Source: a virus
Virus record (IMG/VR): IMGVR_UViG_3300022821_000086
Location: 1 to 28,249 of that record
Length of the DNA stretch: 28,249 bases
Direction: 5' to 3' (one strand)
In this document: positions 12,207 through 20,273 of the stretch, in pieces
Layout of the letters: each line of letters begins with the position of its first letter
Position numbering within the stretch: the first letter of the stretch is position 1
Notes under the pieces: model-generated
What the model saw: the letters and a program-made list of their open reading frames with translations, nothing else
Database searches by the model: none
Told to the model about the DNA's origin: nothing
Translations under genes and position numbers: made by a program

Positions 12207-12428
12207 CTAACCCTTACTTCCTCGACTACCACCATCTAGCACTCGATTTGCCTTCGCGTCAATCTTAACCTTTGCAGATGGCGAAAGCTTCCCAGCATCA
12301 ACCATTTGGGTTGCACGAGCCTTTGCTGCAACAGCGTGACCCCGGTCGTTTACCGGGTAGCTTCTTCCTGGGCCAGCAAAGTCTGATTTAGGTAATTTAT
12401 CCCGAGCTTTTGTTGTCAACGCTACCAT
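12207..12428 (-). CDS. Small phage protein with FAGPGRSYPV motif
   Basis: 73 aa, basic. It begins MVALTTKARDKLPKSDFAGP and continues RSYPVNDRGHAVAAKARATQ with an Ala/Lys-rich tail ending GSRGSKG. The LPxSxFAGPGRSYPVxDxxHA motif is well known in small phage and prophage proteins of unknown function. AAGGAG is 7 nt upstream of the ATG. It is placed between the 84-aa gene and the 275-aa fibre. Possibly a structural or inhibitor protein. Confidence 0.7.
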   Translation of the reverse strand: MVALTTKARDKLPKSDFAGPGRSYPVNDRGHAVAAKARATQMVDAGKLSPSAKVKIDAKANRVLDGGSRGSKG

Positions 12429-12429
12429 T

Positions 12430-12684
12430 CTAAACTCCTTCGTTTTCTTGTTGTGCTGCCGCTAGTTTTTCGCTCGCTATCTTATCAACAACCGCTGCGT
12501 CAGAAAATACTCTCACCTGTTCAAGCAAGTCTTGAGCCTTATCAAGCGAAACAGTGTGATATTCATAGATAACATGCAGAACTTCATCGTCACGCTTAAC
12601 GGCTGTTTTATAAGTTACTTTAGCAAGCCCTTTGTCGCAGTCAATCTTGTTTAATACCGCCGGTAATTTTTCTTCTGTAAGCAT
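12430..12684 (-). CDS. Hypothetical protein (84 aa)
   Basis: Begins MLTEEKLPAVLNKIDCDKGL, with a beta-rich middle (AKVTYKTAVKRDDEVLHVIY) and a helical C-terminus (DKAQDLLEQVRVFSDAAVVD). No family recognised. It lies directly between the 443-aa fibre-like gene and the 73-aa gene, separated from the latter by one base, so translation is probably coupled. It could be a fibre chaperone by position, but this is speculation. Confidence 0.6.
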   Translation of the reverse strand: MLTEEKLPAVLNKIDCDKGLAKVTYKTAVKRDDEVLHVIYEYHTVSLDKAQDLLEQVRVFSDAAVVDKIASEKLAAAQQENEGV

Positions 12685-12696
12685 AATTTTCTCCTG

Positions 12697-14028
12697 TTAA
12701 CGTGCGCGTCTAGCCTCAATAGTTCCAAAGGTGAACGCTGTAGAGGTAGCAAAAACAGCTTTAGCTATCAAGTAAATAGTGGTCGTTCCGGATAGCGAGA
12801 AACGCTGAGGAACTACCGCCATAGATGTATCTAGCAAGCCGTTTCCAGTTCTTGGTTGAACTGTAGACCAGTAATGATTGGCAGGTAATGTTGCGCTCGT
12901 TGAGCTAACTGCGCAAATGACCTGTGTAGATGTTGTTGTGGCACTAAACACAAAACCGACGCCTCCGTAAACATCCCAGTCGCCGGCTGTCAATTCAATA
13001 CTAGTGACGTCGTAAGCGGTATTTGTAGTTAGCGCAGGAAATACTGAGCGCGCAACACTTTCCTCTTTAAACTCACCAACACTTCCAGTATCAGCATTAT
13101 TATTCGTTGTGGTTCCGATGATTCCCGCTGTTTGTGATGCTGTTAAAGAGCCAGTTAAAGCCGTATTACCCGCTGCGTTAACGATTAAGTTTTCTGAATT
13201 ATTTGCCGTGGTTGAGACAGCAAATCCACCCGATACAGGGTTTACATTTATTCCGTTAGCTATAGTTGACCCAGTAGAGAAAACCAGTCTGTCAGCCCAT
13301 CCAGAAACCCCCGTATAACCCTTTCCATTAAGTGACAGTGCAGCATTGTCACCGGCCGCCGCCCCATTTACAAATAAAAACAAAGCTCTAGCGGATGACC
13401 CCGCATTAACATTGGATAAAGAAAGTGCCGTTGATCCATTTATATCTTTTGCTGAAGTGATTCTCCCTGTGCCGTCGGGTGTAATTTCAATATTTCCATT
13501 GGTGTCAGTGCTTGAAATGGTATTACCATTCAGATTTAGGTTGTCTACTTGAAGGGATGTAAGTATTCCAACAGCAGTAATGTTTGTCTGAACAGCGCTT
13601 GGCAATGTAGAGCTTATGCTAGGAACACCAGCAGCCGATGTAATCAGCGTGCCATTGTTGGCTGTAGTAAGGCCATCTAGTGAGCCAGAATTATTATATT
13701 GGACATCATTCGTGCTTCCACCTGCTCCTCCTGCTGTACCTGCAATATAAGCCACCACAGATTGCTGGGTTACAAGTGCAGTGGGGCTATCTGCTGCCAT
13801 TGTATCGTCATCAAGAATAGCATTGACGGCTGTGGTTGACTGAACCGTAAGCGTTCCAGGGGCATCAATTGTGGATGATAAAGATAAAACTGGGACTTGA
13901 GGGGCGGTGTTATCAACATCAATTTCATTGGCTGTTCCAGTAATGGAAGTTACGTAGCCGGAAGATGAGCCACCGAAAGGTATGTTAAACACCTCCACCC
14001 ACTTCAAAAAATCGGCAGCAGAAATCAT
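12697..14028 (-). CDS. Tail-fibre protein with shared adhesin module and receptor-like C-terminus
   Basis: 443 aa. Residues about 26-96 carry the module common to several genes here: SITGTANEIDVDN, LSSTIDAPGTLTV, ILDDDTMAADSPTA, QQSVVAYI. A middle part has tail-fibre repeats (GSLDGLTTANNGTLITSAAG; NGNIEITPDGTGRITSAKDI), and the C-terminal 130 residues (SIELTAGDWDVYGGVGFVFS onward) match the receptor-side domain seen at the end of many phage fibres. The ATG at 14028 overlaps the stop of the 61-aa gene as ATGA and is preferred to a GTG at 14040 that lacks a ribosome-binding site. Confidence 0.78.
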   Translation of the reverse strand: MISAADFLKWVEVFNIPFGGSSSGYVTSITGTANEIDVDNTAPQVPVLSLSSTIDAPGTLTVQSTTAVNAILDDDTMAADSPTALVTQQSVVAYIAGTAGGAGGSTNDVQYNNSGSLDGLTTANNGTLITSAAGVPSISSTLPSAVQTNITAVGILTSLQVDNLNLNGNTISSTDTNGNIEITPDGTGRITSAKDINGSTALSLSNVNAGSSARALFLFVNGAAAGDNAALSLNGKGYTGVSGWADRLVFSTGSTIANGINVNPVSGGFAVSTTANNSENLIVNAAGNTALTGSLTASQTAGIIGTTTNNNADTGSVGEFKEESVARSVFPALTTNTAYDVTSIELTAGDWDVYGGVGFVFSATTTSTQVICAVSSTSATLPANHYWSTVQPRTGNGLLDTSMAVVPQRFSLSGTTTIYLIAKAVFATSTAFTFGTIEARRAR

Positions 14029-14210
14029 GTTAGAATCCACCCTGTTATTTCCGTGACATTAGTCGCATCATTGGTAAACGTTTGCACATACGTGCGTGTT
14101 TCATACACGACTGTGATTGTATCAATGAAACTACCACCGTAAACAAAAATCTGCTCAAGCTGCGCTAATGGCAATTGCGTGCCATCGCTTGCTAATACTG
14201 TTTCTATCAT
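14025..14210 (-). CDS. Small structural protein (61 aa)
   Basis: Starts MIETVLASDGTQLPLAQLEQ and continues as beta-strands (IFVYGGSFIDTITVVYETRT, YVQTFTNDATNVTEITGWIL). This looks like a small beta-sandwich or fibre-neck protein common in phage fibre clusters, but I do not recognise a named family. Coupled by ATGA to the 443-aa fibre gene. Confidence 0.6.
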   Translation of the reverse strand: MIETVLASDGTQLPLAQLEQIFVYGGSFIDTITVVYETRTYVQTFTNDATNVTEITGWILT

Positions 14211-14382
14211 AATATAAATCCCTTATTTTAATGCATCATCCACCAAGTTGCCGTCACATTCAATGTTAAGTCTAATCTTGTGCTAATTTTAAGTAAATTC
14301 ATATACAACTACCATTCCGTCAGAACAGAAAATAACATGGTGCTAAAATAATTTAAAAACCATATTGCTTTAATTAAATTAA
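14211..14382 (-). other. 172-nt gap in the fibre cluster
   Basis: Most of the fibre-gene spacings are a few bases, but here 172 nt contain no gene of normal size. A 24-codon frame on the minus strand (ATG at about 14301, starting MNLLKISTRLDLTLNVTATW) has only a weak ribosome-binding site and could be a tiny gene or a remnant. No clear terminator or promoter is seen. Confidence 0.3.
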
Positions 14383-15081
14383 TCAAGAACGTAAATCACT
14401 TGCAGTGAAAACAGTTGCAACGTCATAGGATGTATTCTGACCCCTTCTTCCGATATACGCTGTATCGCTTGATGCCAGAAAATATAACTTATATGTTACT
14501 GCACTTATGGTCGACGGTGAATCTATAAAATTAATAATGAAATTATCAGCATAAAGATTACTAGGAAGTGTGACCACGGACATTTGAGCCGTTCCAGATG
14601 GCGTTAATGGTGTAGAATCCCTATAAAGCGTAAACCTAGCTGAAGCAGAAGTCAGTGCCGAAGTTCCAGCAATACCATTTACAGACAATGATATGCGCGA
14701 GGATACAGAGGATGGGGTAATAGTCACACTAATACCTGAATCAACAAACGAGGTGCTCGAAGTGCTCCTATTTGTTGTATCGACTGTTTGGACAACCTGA
14801 AGAACGAGACCCAGCGCGCTAACCTGAGAATCAACATAAGCCTTAATGCTCTGCTGAGTTGCCAACGCAGTCGCACTATCCGCTGAAAGCGTATCATCAT
14901 CTAATATAGAATCAACAGCTGTAGACGACTGGATATCAAAAGTTCCTGGAACAACAATCGTAGACGATAAACCAACAATAGGATTAGAAGCATCCGCACT
15001 ATTAACATCTACTTCATTAGTGGTTCCCACAACAGAATCAACCGAGCCAGTTGTTACCGTATATACAAATCCTTGAGTCAT
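14383..15081 (-). CDS. Fibre protein with one adhesin module
   Basis: 232 aa. Residues about 14-86 are one copy of the shared module (VDSVVGTTNEVDVNSADASN, LSSTIVVPGTFDI, DSILDDDTLSADSATALATQ, SIKAYVDS). The rest, beginning LQVVQTVDTTNRSTSSTSFV, is a beta-rich C-terminal domain found on phage fibres (ISVTITPSSVSSRISLSVNG). It overlaps the upstream HNH gene by one base, so it is translated from the same message as the endonuclease gene. Function: receptor-binding or fibre accessory, by analogy. Confidence 0.72.
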   Translation of the reverse strand: MTQGFVYTVTTGSVDSVVGTTNEVDVNSADASNPIVGLSSTIVVPGTFDIQSSTAVDSILDDDTLSADSATALATQQSIKAYVDSQVSALGLVLQVVQTVDTTNRSTSSTSFVDSGISVTITPSSVSSRISLSVNGIAGTSALTSASARFTLYRDSTPLTPSGTAQMSVVTLPSNLYADNFIINFIDSPSTISAVTYKLYFLASSDTAYIGRRGQNTSYDVATVFTASDLRS

Positions 15082-15698
15082 CAGCTAATCTCCCTACATT
15101 GTCTTGGGTTATTTTCTTTGAAGAATTGATAACCAATTAATATATCACAAGGACGACACAATGCCCTTCCGTTATTTACATCATGCCTAAGCTCGGGATA
15201 AAGATGAAATGGTTTTATGTGGTCCGCCCATATTTTTTCTTTTGATCCGCAGTTAACACAGGTATGATTATCTCTTTTCATAACATCATGACGCCATTTC
15301 TTATACTCTAAAGTATTTCTTAATCTAGACCGTTCTGAGTTTAATCCGCCTTTCCAGAGATGACTTAGCTCGCCCCTTATTCCAGGTCTAGCTGTAAACG
15401 TCTGGACCTTATTTTCAATCCAGCACTTCCTGGTGCAATATTTTGTTTTAACATGCCTAAGCTCTTTCCTGGCTTGAAATTTAACACCGCAACCTTTGCA
15501 GTCCAACCACGCACCTTTACCTTTAAGGTTAGCAATTATTGTATGATGATTTTTTGGTATCCTTCCTTTTAACTTAGATGATGTTATCTTTCCACCGCAC
15601 GCACGTGAACAAGCTTTTCGAAGGCCCCAGGCCTTTACTGAGCAACTAGAAGGCTTGATAAAATCATTGCCACATACAGTGCATTTTTTAGATAACAT
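15081..15698 (-). CDS. HNH endonuclease with zinc-ribbon N-terminus (mobile)
   Basis: 205 aa. The N-terminal half has two paired-cysteine fingers (C8/C11 with C32/C36, and C69/C72 with C90/C94). The C-terminal half is an HNH nuclease: CVNCG (149-153), DHIKPF (161-166), N177/N178 and CRPC (183-186). Such free-standing genes spread between phages by cutting cognate DNA. The ATG at 15698 (AGGA 8 nt upstream) is preferred over a TTG at 15704. Inserted between fibre genes without disrupting them. Confidence 0.85.
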   Translation of the reverse strand: MLSKKCTVCGNDFIKPSSCSVKAWGLRKACSRACGGKITSSKLKGRIPKNHHTIIANLKGKGAWLDCKGCGVKFQARKELRHVKTKYCTRKCWIENKVQTFTARPGIRGELSHLWKGGLNSERSRLRNTLEYKKWRHDVMKRDNHTCVNCGSKEKIWADHIKPFHLYPELRHDVNNGRALCRPCDILIGYQFFKENNPRQCREIS

Positions 15699-15707
15699 GC
15701 TCAAATC

Positions 15708-16037
15708 CTATGATATTTCTACACCAAAAAAGTTGAAGCTGCACGTTGCTAACGTATTATAAACACGGATAACATCAGTCGCAGCAAGGGTAATTCCCAT
15801 CGTCGCCGCAAACGTATCATTACCGGGAATCGCAATATCATAATAAATATACTGCGCCGGCGAATCTCCAGCGGCACCAATTGCAACAGAAACTCTAAAG
15901 CTTGTCGCTGTAACCGACTGATTTGAAACCACTAAAGTGCTAACCGTTGTCTGCGTTGCACCAGGAACTGTATAGCCATCTGTTAATGTCGCAGCGCTCG
16001 GCTTAGCTTGCGATAAAACTTTGTATGTGCTCGTCAT
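15708..16037 (-). CDS. Small tail-region structural protein
   Basis: 109 aa, beta-rich: YKVLSQAKPSAATLTDGYTV, then TVSTLVVSNQSVTATSFRVS and IAIPGNDTFAATMGITLAAT. This pattern (jelly-roll-like decoration protein of about 110 aa with A-V-P-G motifs) is seen in marine and enteric podovirus tail clusters. It has no assigned function. Located between the 613-aa fibre and the HNH gene. Confidence 0.65.
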   Translation of the reverse strand: MTSTYKVLSQAKPSAATLTDGYTVPGATQTTVSTLVVSNQSVTATSFRVSVAIGAAGDSPAQYIYYDIAIPGNDTFAATMGITLAATDVIRVYNTLATCSFNFFGVEIS

Positions 16038-16057
16038 TCTTAAATCTCCAATTTATT

Positions 16058-17899
16058 TTATCCACCCATTAAGAGCAATGAAATCGCTTCGTCCGCCGCA
16101 TCAACTAAACTATTATCAATATATTGCTTGATGCTTTCGCTTGTGGCTCCCGTGGTGGCTGAGGCAGTGGCAAAACTATCATCATCAATGAAGCCGTCAA
16201 TTGACGTAGTGCTATTTAAGTTAAGTGTAGAGCCGCCACTCAATGCAATGTTTGCACTGAATGTTTTAGCACCAGATATTGTCTGTATTGTAGCAAGGGT
16301 GACGTAGGTCGAGGAAGGCGCTGCAAACTCACTGAATACAACTGGGTCCGTTCCAACAGTTCCAACGGTTGCTGTCTCTAGCCAAATGCTTCCGCCGTTG
16401 ACTGTTCCAGAGCTAACTGGAACCAATGTGCCAGGTATTATTTCAGCCGCCGTATCATAGTCAGTGGCTCGCGTTAGAACCCAATTGGTAGAACCATCAC
16501 CCACTGTTGTGACTGTATAGACACCATTCTGAAGCTCAGCAGTCTGGTCTTTAACTAAAACTCGGTCAGCAACCTGCGTCAAAACACTATCAATCGTTAA
16601 CGCAACCTGCGTGCTATTATTTGTTAATGTTGCCCCAACACCTGAAGCTCCATTAGCGTAAGCGGCACTTAAATTGGCTGTAGTTCCGATTAAGGCAGTC
16701 AAGATAACGGTAAATCCACCGCTTGCAATAGAGTCAACGTAAGTCTTAATTGCGGTCGATGTGGACAAGTTCTGATTAGTTGCAGAGGCCATCGTGCCAT
16801 CATCAATAATGGAATTTACGGCTGTTGATGCTTGGATGGTAAATGTCCCAGGTGCGTCAATCGTAGATGAAAGAAGCAAGATTGGGTTAGCGGCATCTGC
16901 ATTGTTAACATCGACCTGGTTAGCTGTTCCAGTTACAGAATCAACCAAACCAGAACCCGTACTATCAACATACGCCTTGACTGACTCGGCTGTGGGTACG
17001 TTAGTTGCCGTTGCCGTCGCAAAAGTATCGTCATCTATAATAGAATCTAAAACAATGGTCGTTCCAATTGTAAATGTTCCTGGCGTATCAATCGTACTTG
17101 ATAGCAATACGATAGGATTGGAAGTGTCTGCATTATTAATATCGACCTGGCTCGCTGTACCCGTTACCGAATTAACGATATTTCCGCCCGCTCCATTATC
17201 CACGTATGCCTTAACAGATTCTGAGGTTGGAATATTGGTCGCTGTGGCCGTTGCGAACGTATCATCATCTATAATTGAATCAAGTACAATAGTTGTACCA
17301 ATTGTAAATGTTCCTGGCGTATCTACTGTTGAAGATAAGCTAAATGTTGGGACACCTGAGCCGTCTCCGTTTGCGACATCAACCTCGCTTGCTGTTCCGG
17401 TCATGATTCTTGATGCGACCACACCTGTTACGGTCGTGCTGGATAAAAAGCCAGTAGCTAGCGCGTCTAAGAATTGGGCGTTATTGAGTGTTCCATTGCT
17501 AGTTTGGGCAATGAAGGCTGCTTCAGCTAAATCTTGAACTGTTTTATCGACAATAAGGCCTTGGTCTTCAAGTCCAATCATTGATGCGCCATCACCTACT
17601 GTGTGCGCTGCCAGCCGTGCTATTAAGTCATTGATATCAGCCGAATCTTCGATTTGAACCCAGGCAGCGGCGGTAGGATCATAAAATTCATAGGTGGTTG
17701 GGGCCGTTGTATTAAAACGCAAACGATAATACATATCGGCTGCAATAGCCGGTCTCTCTGCGGTTGTTCCTGATGGTAAGAATGTCCAGGGACTATTGAA
17801 AAAAGCATTGCTTCCACCGTCCAATCCGACAGTGGTCGAGCCATTTTCTAAGTCGCCACCGTCAAGAAATTCTGAGAATTTAATGGTTTCAATAGCCAT
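16058..17899 (-). CDS. Long tail fibre with tandem adhesin modules
   Basis: 613 aa. N-terminal domain (1-100) contains SGTTAERPAIAADMYYRLRF. Three tandem copies of a roughly 77-residue module follow at 164-240, 241-318 and 319-396 (each: SVTGTA.QVDVNNAD, LSSTIDTPGTFTI, DSIIDDDTFATATA, SESVKAYVD), and a decayed copy sits at about 535-605. Between them, residues 400-530 form another well-known fibre domain (ANLSAAYANGASGVGATLTN onward, DRVLVKDQTAELQNGVYTVT). The nucleotide sequences of copies 1 and 2 are still very alike, indicating recent duplication. Confidence 0.8.
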   Translation of the reverse strand: MAIETIKFSEFLDGGDLENGSTTVGLDGGSNAFFNSPWTFLPSGTTAERPAIAADMYYRLRFNTTAPTTYEFYDPTAAAWVQIEDSADINDLIARLAAHTVGDGASMIGLEDQGLIVDKTVQDLAEAAFIAQTSNGTLNNAQFLDALATGFLSSTTVTGVVASRIMTGTASEVDVANGDGSGVPTFSLSSTVDTPGTFTIGTTIVLDSIIDDDTFATATATNIPTSESVKAYVDNGAGGNIVNSVTGTASQVDINNADTSNPIVLLSSTIDTPGTFTIGTTIVLDSIIDDDTFATATATNVPTAESVKAYVDSTGSGLVDSVTGTANQVDVNNADAANPILLLSSTIDAPGTFTIQASTAVNSIIDDGTMASATNQNLSTSTAIKTYVDSIASGGFTVILTALIGTTANLSAAYANGASGVGATLTNNSTQVALTIDSVLTQVADRVLVKDQTAELQNGVYTVTTVGDGSTNWVLTRATDYDTAAEIIPGTLVPVSSGTVNGGSIWLETATVGTVGTDPVVFSEFAAPSSTYVTLATIQTISGAKTFSANIALSGGSTLNLNSTTSIDGFIDDDSFATASATTGATSESIKQYIDNSLVDAADEAISLLLMGG

Positions 17900-17911
17900 G
17901 ATTAATCCTTA

Positions 17912-18250
17912 TTATGGAAGCGCTCTGAGGGATATACCAACGTACGTCATCGGGTCTGGTGTAACAAAAGAAAGCACATCACCGCCCCGTACAAACCGTT
18001 TAAACCCGTTTTTCATCAACTCAATAAACTGGTCGCTTGTCACCGTGTTAGGCGCGGGAACAGTAGCAGTCTTGTTGTAACCAACAAACAAAGTCGCGTC
18101 ATCGGTCAGCGTAAAAATGACCTGCATGTTACTCGTTGCCAAACCAGGCACGGTGTAAGTTAACGTGTTGCCCGACGTTAAAGCGATGCGTGTTGTCGTG
18201 TCGCTAAAGTTTGTGGTATCTAAATAATTATTATGTATAGAGACGGCCAT
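17912..18250 (-). CDS. Small tail-region structural protein (112 aa)
   Basis: Beta-rich protein: MAVSIHNNYLDTTNFSDTTT, then RIALTSGNTLTYTVPGLATS, a hydrophobic strand and an Arg-containing C-terminus (GFKRFVRGGDVLSFVTPDPM). Its size and composition fit the small decoration or fibre-neck proteins of podovirus tail clusters. It has no assigned function. It lies between the collar-type fibre and the modular fibre gene. Confidence 0.62.
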   Translation of the reverse strand: MAVSIHNNYLDTTNFSDTTTRIALTSGNTLTYTVPGLATSNMQVIFTLTDDATLFVGYNKTATVPAPNTVTSDQFIELMKNGFKRFVRGGDVLSFVTPDPMTYVGISLRALP

Positions 18251-18262
18251 GATTTAACTCCC

Positions 18263-19882
18263 TTATTCAAATCTAATTAATTTACGAGACAGCACGGTTT
18301 GCTGAACGATAGTGTGAGCGCCACCGCCCCCTTGGGTAGCCACGGTCACGGCAGTCGGCCCGTTATTTGTTCCAGAAATACCAGAACCGGCCGCTCCTGT
18401 TCCCGTTTGACCAATGGCAACTGTACTTCCAGGGTGGGTATGAGCTGGCATTTCAGCAATGGTTAAGGCGTGCGTAGCGCTACCGCCTAACTTACCAATA
18501 CCGTTTGCCGTGGTGCCAAACAAAGAACCACCCACCCCAGCAGCAACATAATCTCTTAAGTCAGGAAGGTTAAATGTGGTTGAACCATCCCCCGCACCGA
18601 AAGCAAAAAATGTGACATCAAAATTACCGGTATCTATTGCAACTGCCGACATGGTGATTGTTGTTCCTGCAATGGCGCTAACCGTAGTCGATGCCGAAAT
18701 CCCTTCACCTTCAACTGCCATGCCAATCCAAAAATCAGTACTGCTTACAACGGTAAATGTGTCTACGCCTGTGGTAAGTGCAACAGTTTCAATCAGCGTC
18801 AATGCGGTAAATAATTGCAAATAAGTCGTTCTGCTTTTAGCGTCCCCGTTACAGTTTAAATAGTGGTCTGGGATTGCAAAACCATAATAATCAATCGTTG
18901 CCCCAATAGGCATAATAGGTTGCGCTGTATTATAGGTGTGGTCTATTTGTCGTTCTATCGTGTCTTGTGCGTATTTGTATTCAACATCAAGAGAAGATGC
19001 GACAAGTTGAAAGCTGCTTAAGAAGATATCAACAGTCAACGGGATAAACAAGCGGTATTCAACCCACGCGCTCGGTGGCAAATCTGGGTTGGTTGTTGCA
19101 GGCACTAAACCGGTATCTTTGTACTCTTCAAAATCAGTGCTAATCACAACCGAATCCAGAACGCTAATCAAAGGCGTGCCGTTTGAATCGTAAAGACTCG
19201 CTGATATAGCAATGGCAGCACCATCAACTTTCGCCATCACCGAAGATGATACATACAAATTAGACCAGAGCATCCCGTTTTGATTGAACCTTTGGCTCAC
19301 ATACGGCGTTCCTGTCCATGCGCCCGTTAAAGCGACTTGCATAGCGTAGGGGGCGTTTGTATCGTTAGCGCTTGCTTTGTTTAAGGATGTGCGCGTAAAC
19401 GTCACGTTGCCTGTCCCAGCTAGGTTTAAGAACCATCCGGGGGCGAATTCAATAGGGTCTGGGTCGGTTACGCTGGTTAGGATGTATGGTGAAGTAAAAT
19501 TAATCAACGAAAACTGTGAGTTTGTGATCTGATTTTCAGTCGGGAAAGAAAAATTAGGAACCGGTGATGTACCACCTGCACCAGGGCTATAATCCTCAAT
19601 CAGGTAGATTAACGCATCTGCCTGAGTGCTACCTTGTCGAACCTCGACTCTGTAGGTTGCATCTGGATCGAAAAAGACGTTTTGAGGCATCGTGCCATTT
19701 GCTAATATCTGAATAGGATTTGACCAGGGAACAGTTCCGCTTATATCCTGGTAAACAGTAGCCGGCAGGTAAGGTATATCGTTTGAGAGGAAGAAGATGA
19801 AATAAGTATCGTCTAGTATATTTCCGACCAAATCATCGAACAGCCACACTGGGTTGCTTCCACGTACGTATTCAACGGCCAT
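18263..19882 (-). CDS. Tailspike/tail fibre with N-terminal head-binding-like and tail-collar domains
   Basis: 539 aa. N-terminal 105 residues (VRGSNPVWLFDDLVGNILDD then DPDATYRVEVRQGSTQADAL) resemble the particle-binding domain of P22-type tailspikes. A lectin-like domain (140-300) follows. A tail collar domain starts at about 325 (PIGATIDYYGFAIPDHYLNC), is interrupted by a roughly 65-residue insertion (365-428), then resumes with GDGSTTFNLPDLRDYVAAGV and EMPAHTHPG and ends in GGGGAHTIVQQTVLSRKLIR. It is the first gene of the leftward fibre operon, with its own promoter. Confidence 0.78.
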   Translation of the reverse strand: MAVEYVRGSNPVWLFDDLVGNILDDTYFIFFLSNDIPYLPATVYQDISGTVPWSNPIQILANGTMPQNVFFDPDATYRVEVRQGSTQADALIYLIEDYSPGAGGTSPVPNFSFPTENQITNSQFSLINFTSPYILTSVTDPDPIEFAPGWFLNLAGTGNVTFTRTSLNKASANDTNAPYAMQVALTGAWTGTPYVSQRFNQNGMLWSNLYVSSSVMAKVDGAAIAISASLYDSNGTPLISVLDSVVISTDFEEYKDTGLVPATTNPDLPPSAWVEYRLFIPLTVDIFLSSFQLVASSLDVEYKYAQDTIERQIDHTYNTAQPIMPIGATIDYYGFAIPDHYLNCNGDAKSRTTYLQLFTALTLIETVALTTGVDTFTVVSSTDFWIGMAVEGEGISASTTVSAIAGTTITMSAVAIDTGNFDVTFFAFGAGDGSTTFNLPDLRDYVAAGVGGSLFGTTANGIGKLGGSATHALTIAEMPAHTHPGSTVAIGQTGTGAAGSGISGTNNGPTAVTVATQGGGGAHTIVQQTVLSRKLIRFE

Positions 19883-19896
19883 AAATAATCCCTTTT

Positions 19897-19915
19897 TTAT
19901 TATGATTCATAATAA
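19897..19915. promoter_or_regulatory. 19-bp perfect palindromic operator
   Basis: TTATTATGATTCATAATAA: two 9-bp arms around a single base. It covers the -10 element (19906-19911) of the leftward tailspike promoter. Confidence 0.65.
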
Positions 19916-19934
19916 CACGTGTTTGGCTTGTCAA
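19906..19934 (-). promoter_or_regulatory. Promoter of the tailspike/fibre operon
   Basis: Minus strand TTGACA (19934-19929), 17-nt spacer, TATGAA (19911-19906). The -35 is perfect, the -10 poor, which suits a promoter that is activated or repressed. Confidence 0.55.
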
Positions 19935-19944
19935 CTAGTTTGCG

Positions 19945-19975
19945 TGCGCGCATGCGCGCATGAGTTGTGCGCACA
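19945..19975. repeat. Two GC-alternating palindromes
   Basis: TGCGCGCATGCGCGCA (19945-19960) and TGTGCGCACA (19966-19975) are perfect palindromes of alternating purine and pyrimidine, in otherwise AT-rich DNA. Confidence 0.7.
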
Positions 19976-20209
19976 GTTGTTATAATAATATTATTTTACA
20001 TATATACCTTATTGCTATTATTAGGTTTACGGTTTTTATGTATAAAACTAGATCGCCGTTGTCTATCAATCACTTACGTTAATTTTAAATTGTGACATGG
20101 CTGGGTGCTGGTGAGTGAATAAATTGTGAGTAAGTTTAGATCGAATATGCCCCGATATTTAGTCACAGGTTATTCGCACGTTATGCGTAGGTTAGTAACA
20201 GGAAGTTAT

Positions 20210-20253
20210 TTGTTTTTTTATTAATTTACCGGTAAGATTATTGTTACCAGTAA
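20210..20253 (+). promoter_or_regulatory. Promoter and paired operators of the Rha-family gene
   Basis: TTGTTT (20210-20215), 17-nt spacer, TAAGAT (20233-20238). A palindrome TTACCGGTAA (20226-20235) overlaps the -10 and a near copy TTACCAGTAA (20244-20253) follows 18 bp further on. Confidence 0.55.
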
Positions 20254-20273
20254 AATATATTAAGGACAATATA

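Larger units (their letters stand above)
19883..20273. other. Divergent control region between the tailspike and the Rha-family regulator
   Basis: 391 nt without a gene. It holds the leftward tailspike promoter with a 19-bp palindrome on its -10, two alternating-purine-pyrimidine palindromes (19945-19960, 19966-19975), AT-rich stretches, and the rightward Rha promoter with paired operators. No CDS of an Arc/Mnt-like repressor is seen. Confidence 0.6.

Noticed and set aside
14040-14040. GTG start for the 443-aa fibre
   Set aside because: There is no ribosome-binding site for it, whereas the ATG four codons later overlaps the preceding stop as ATGA.
16794-17537. Plus-strand 247-aa frame within the long fibre gene
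   Set aside because: The repeats of the fibre gene read in antisense produce an open but repetitive frame; no independent start signals.
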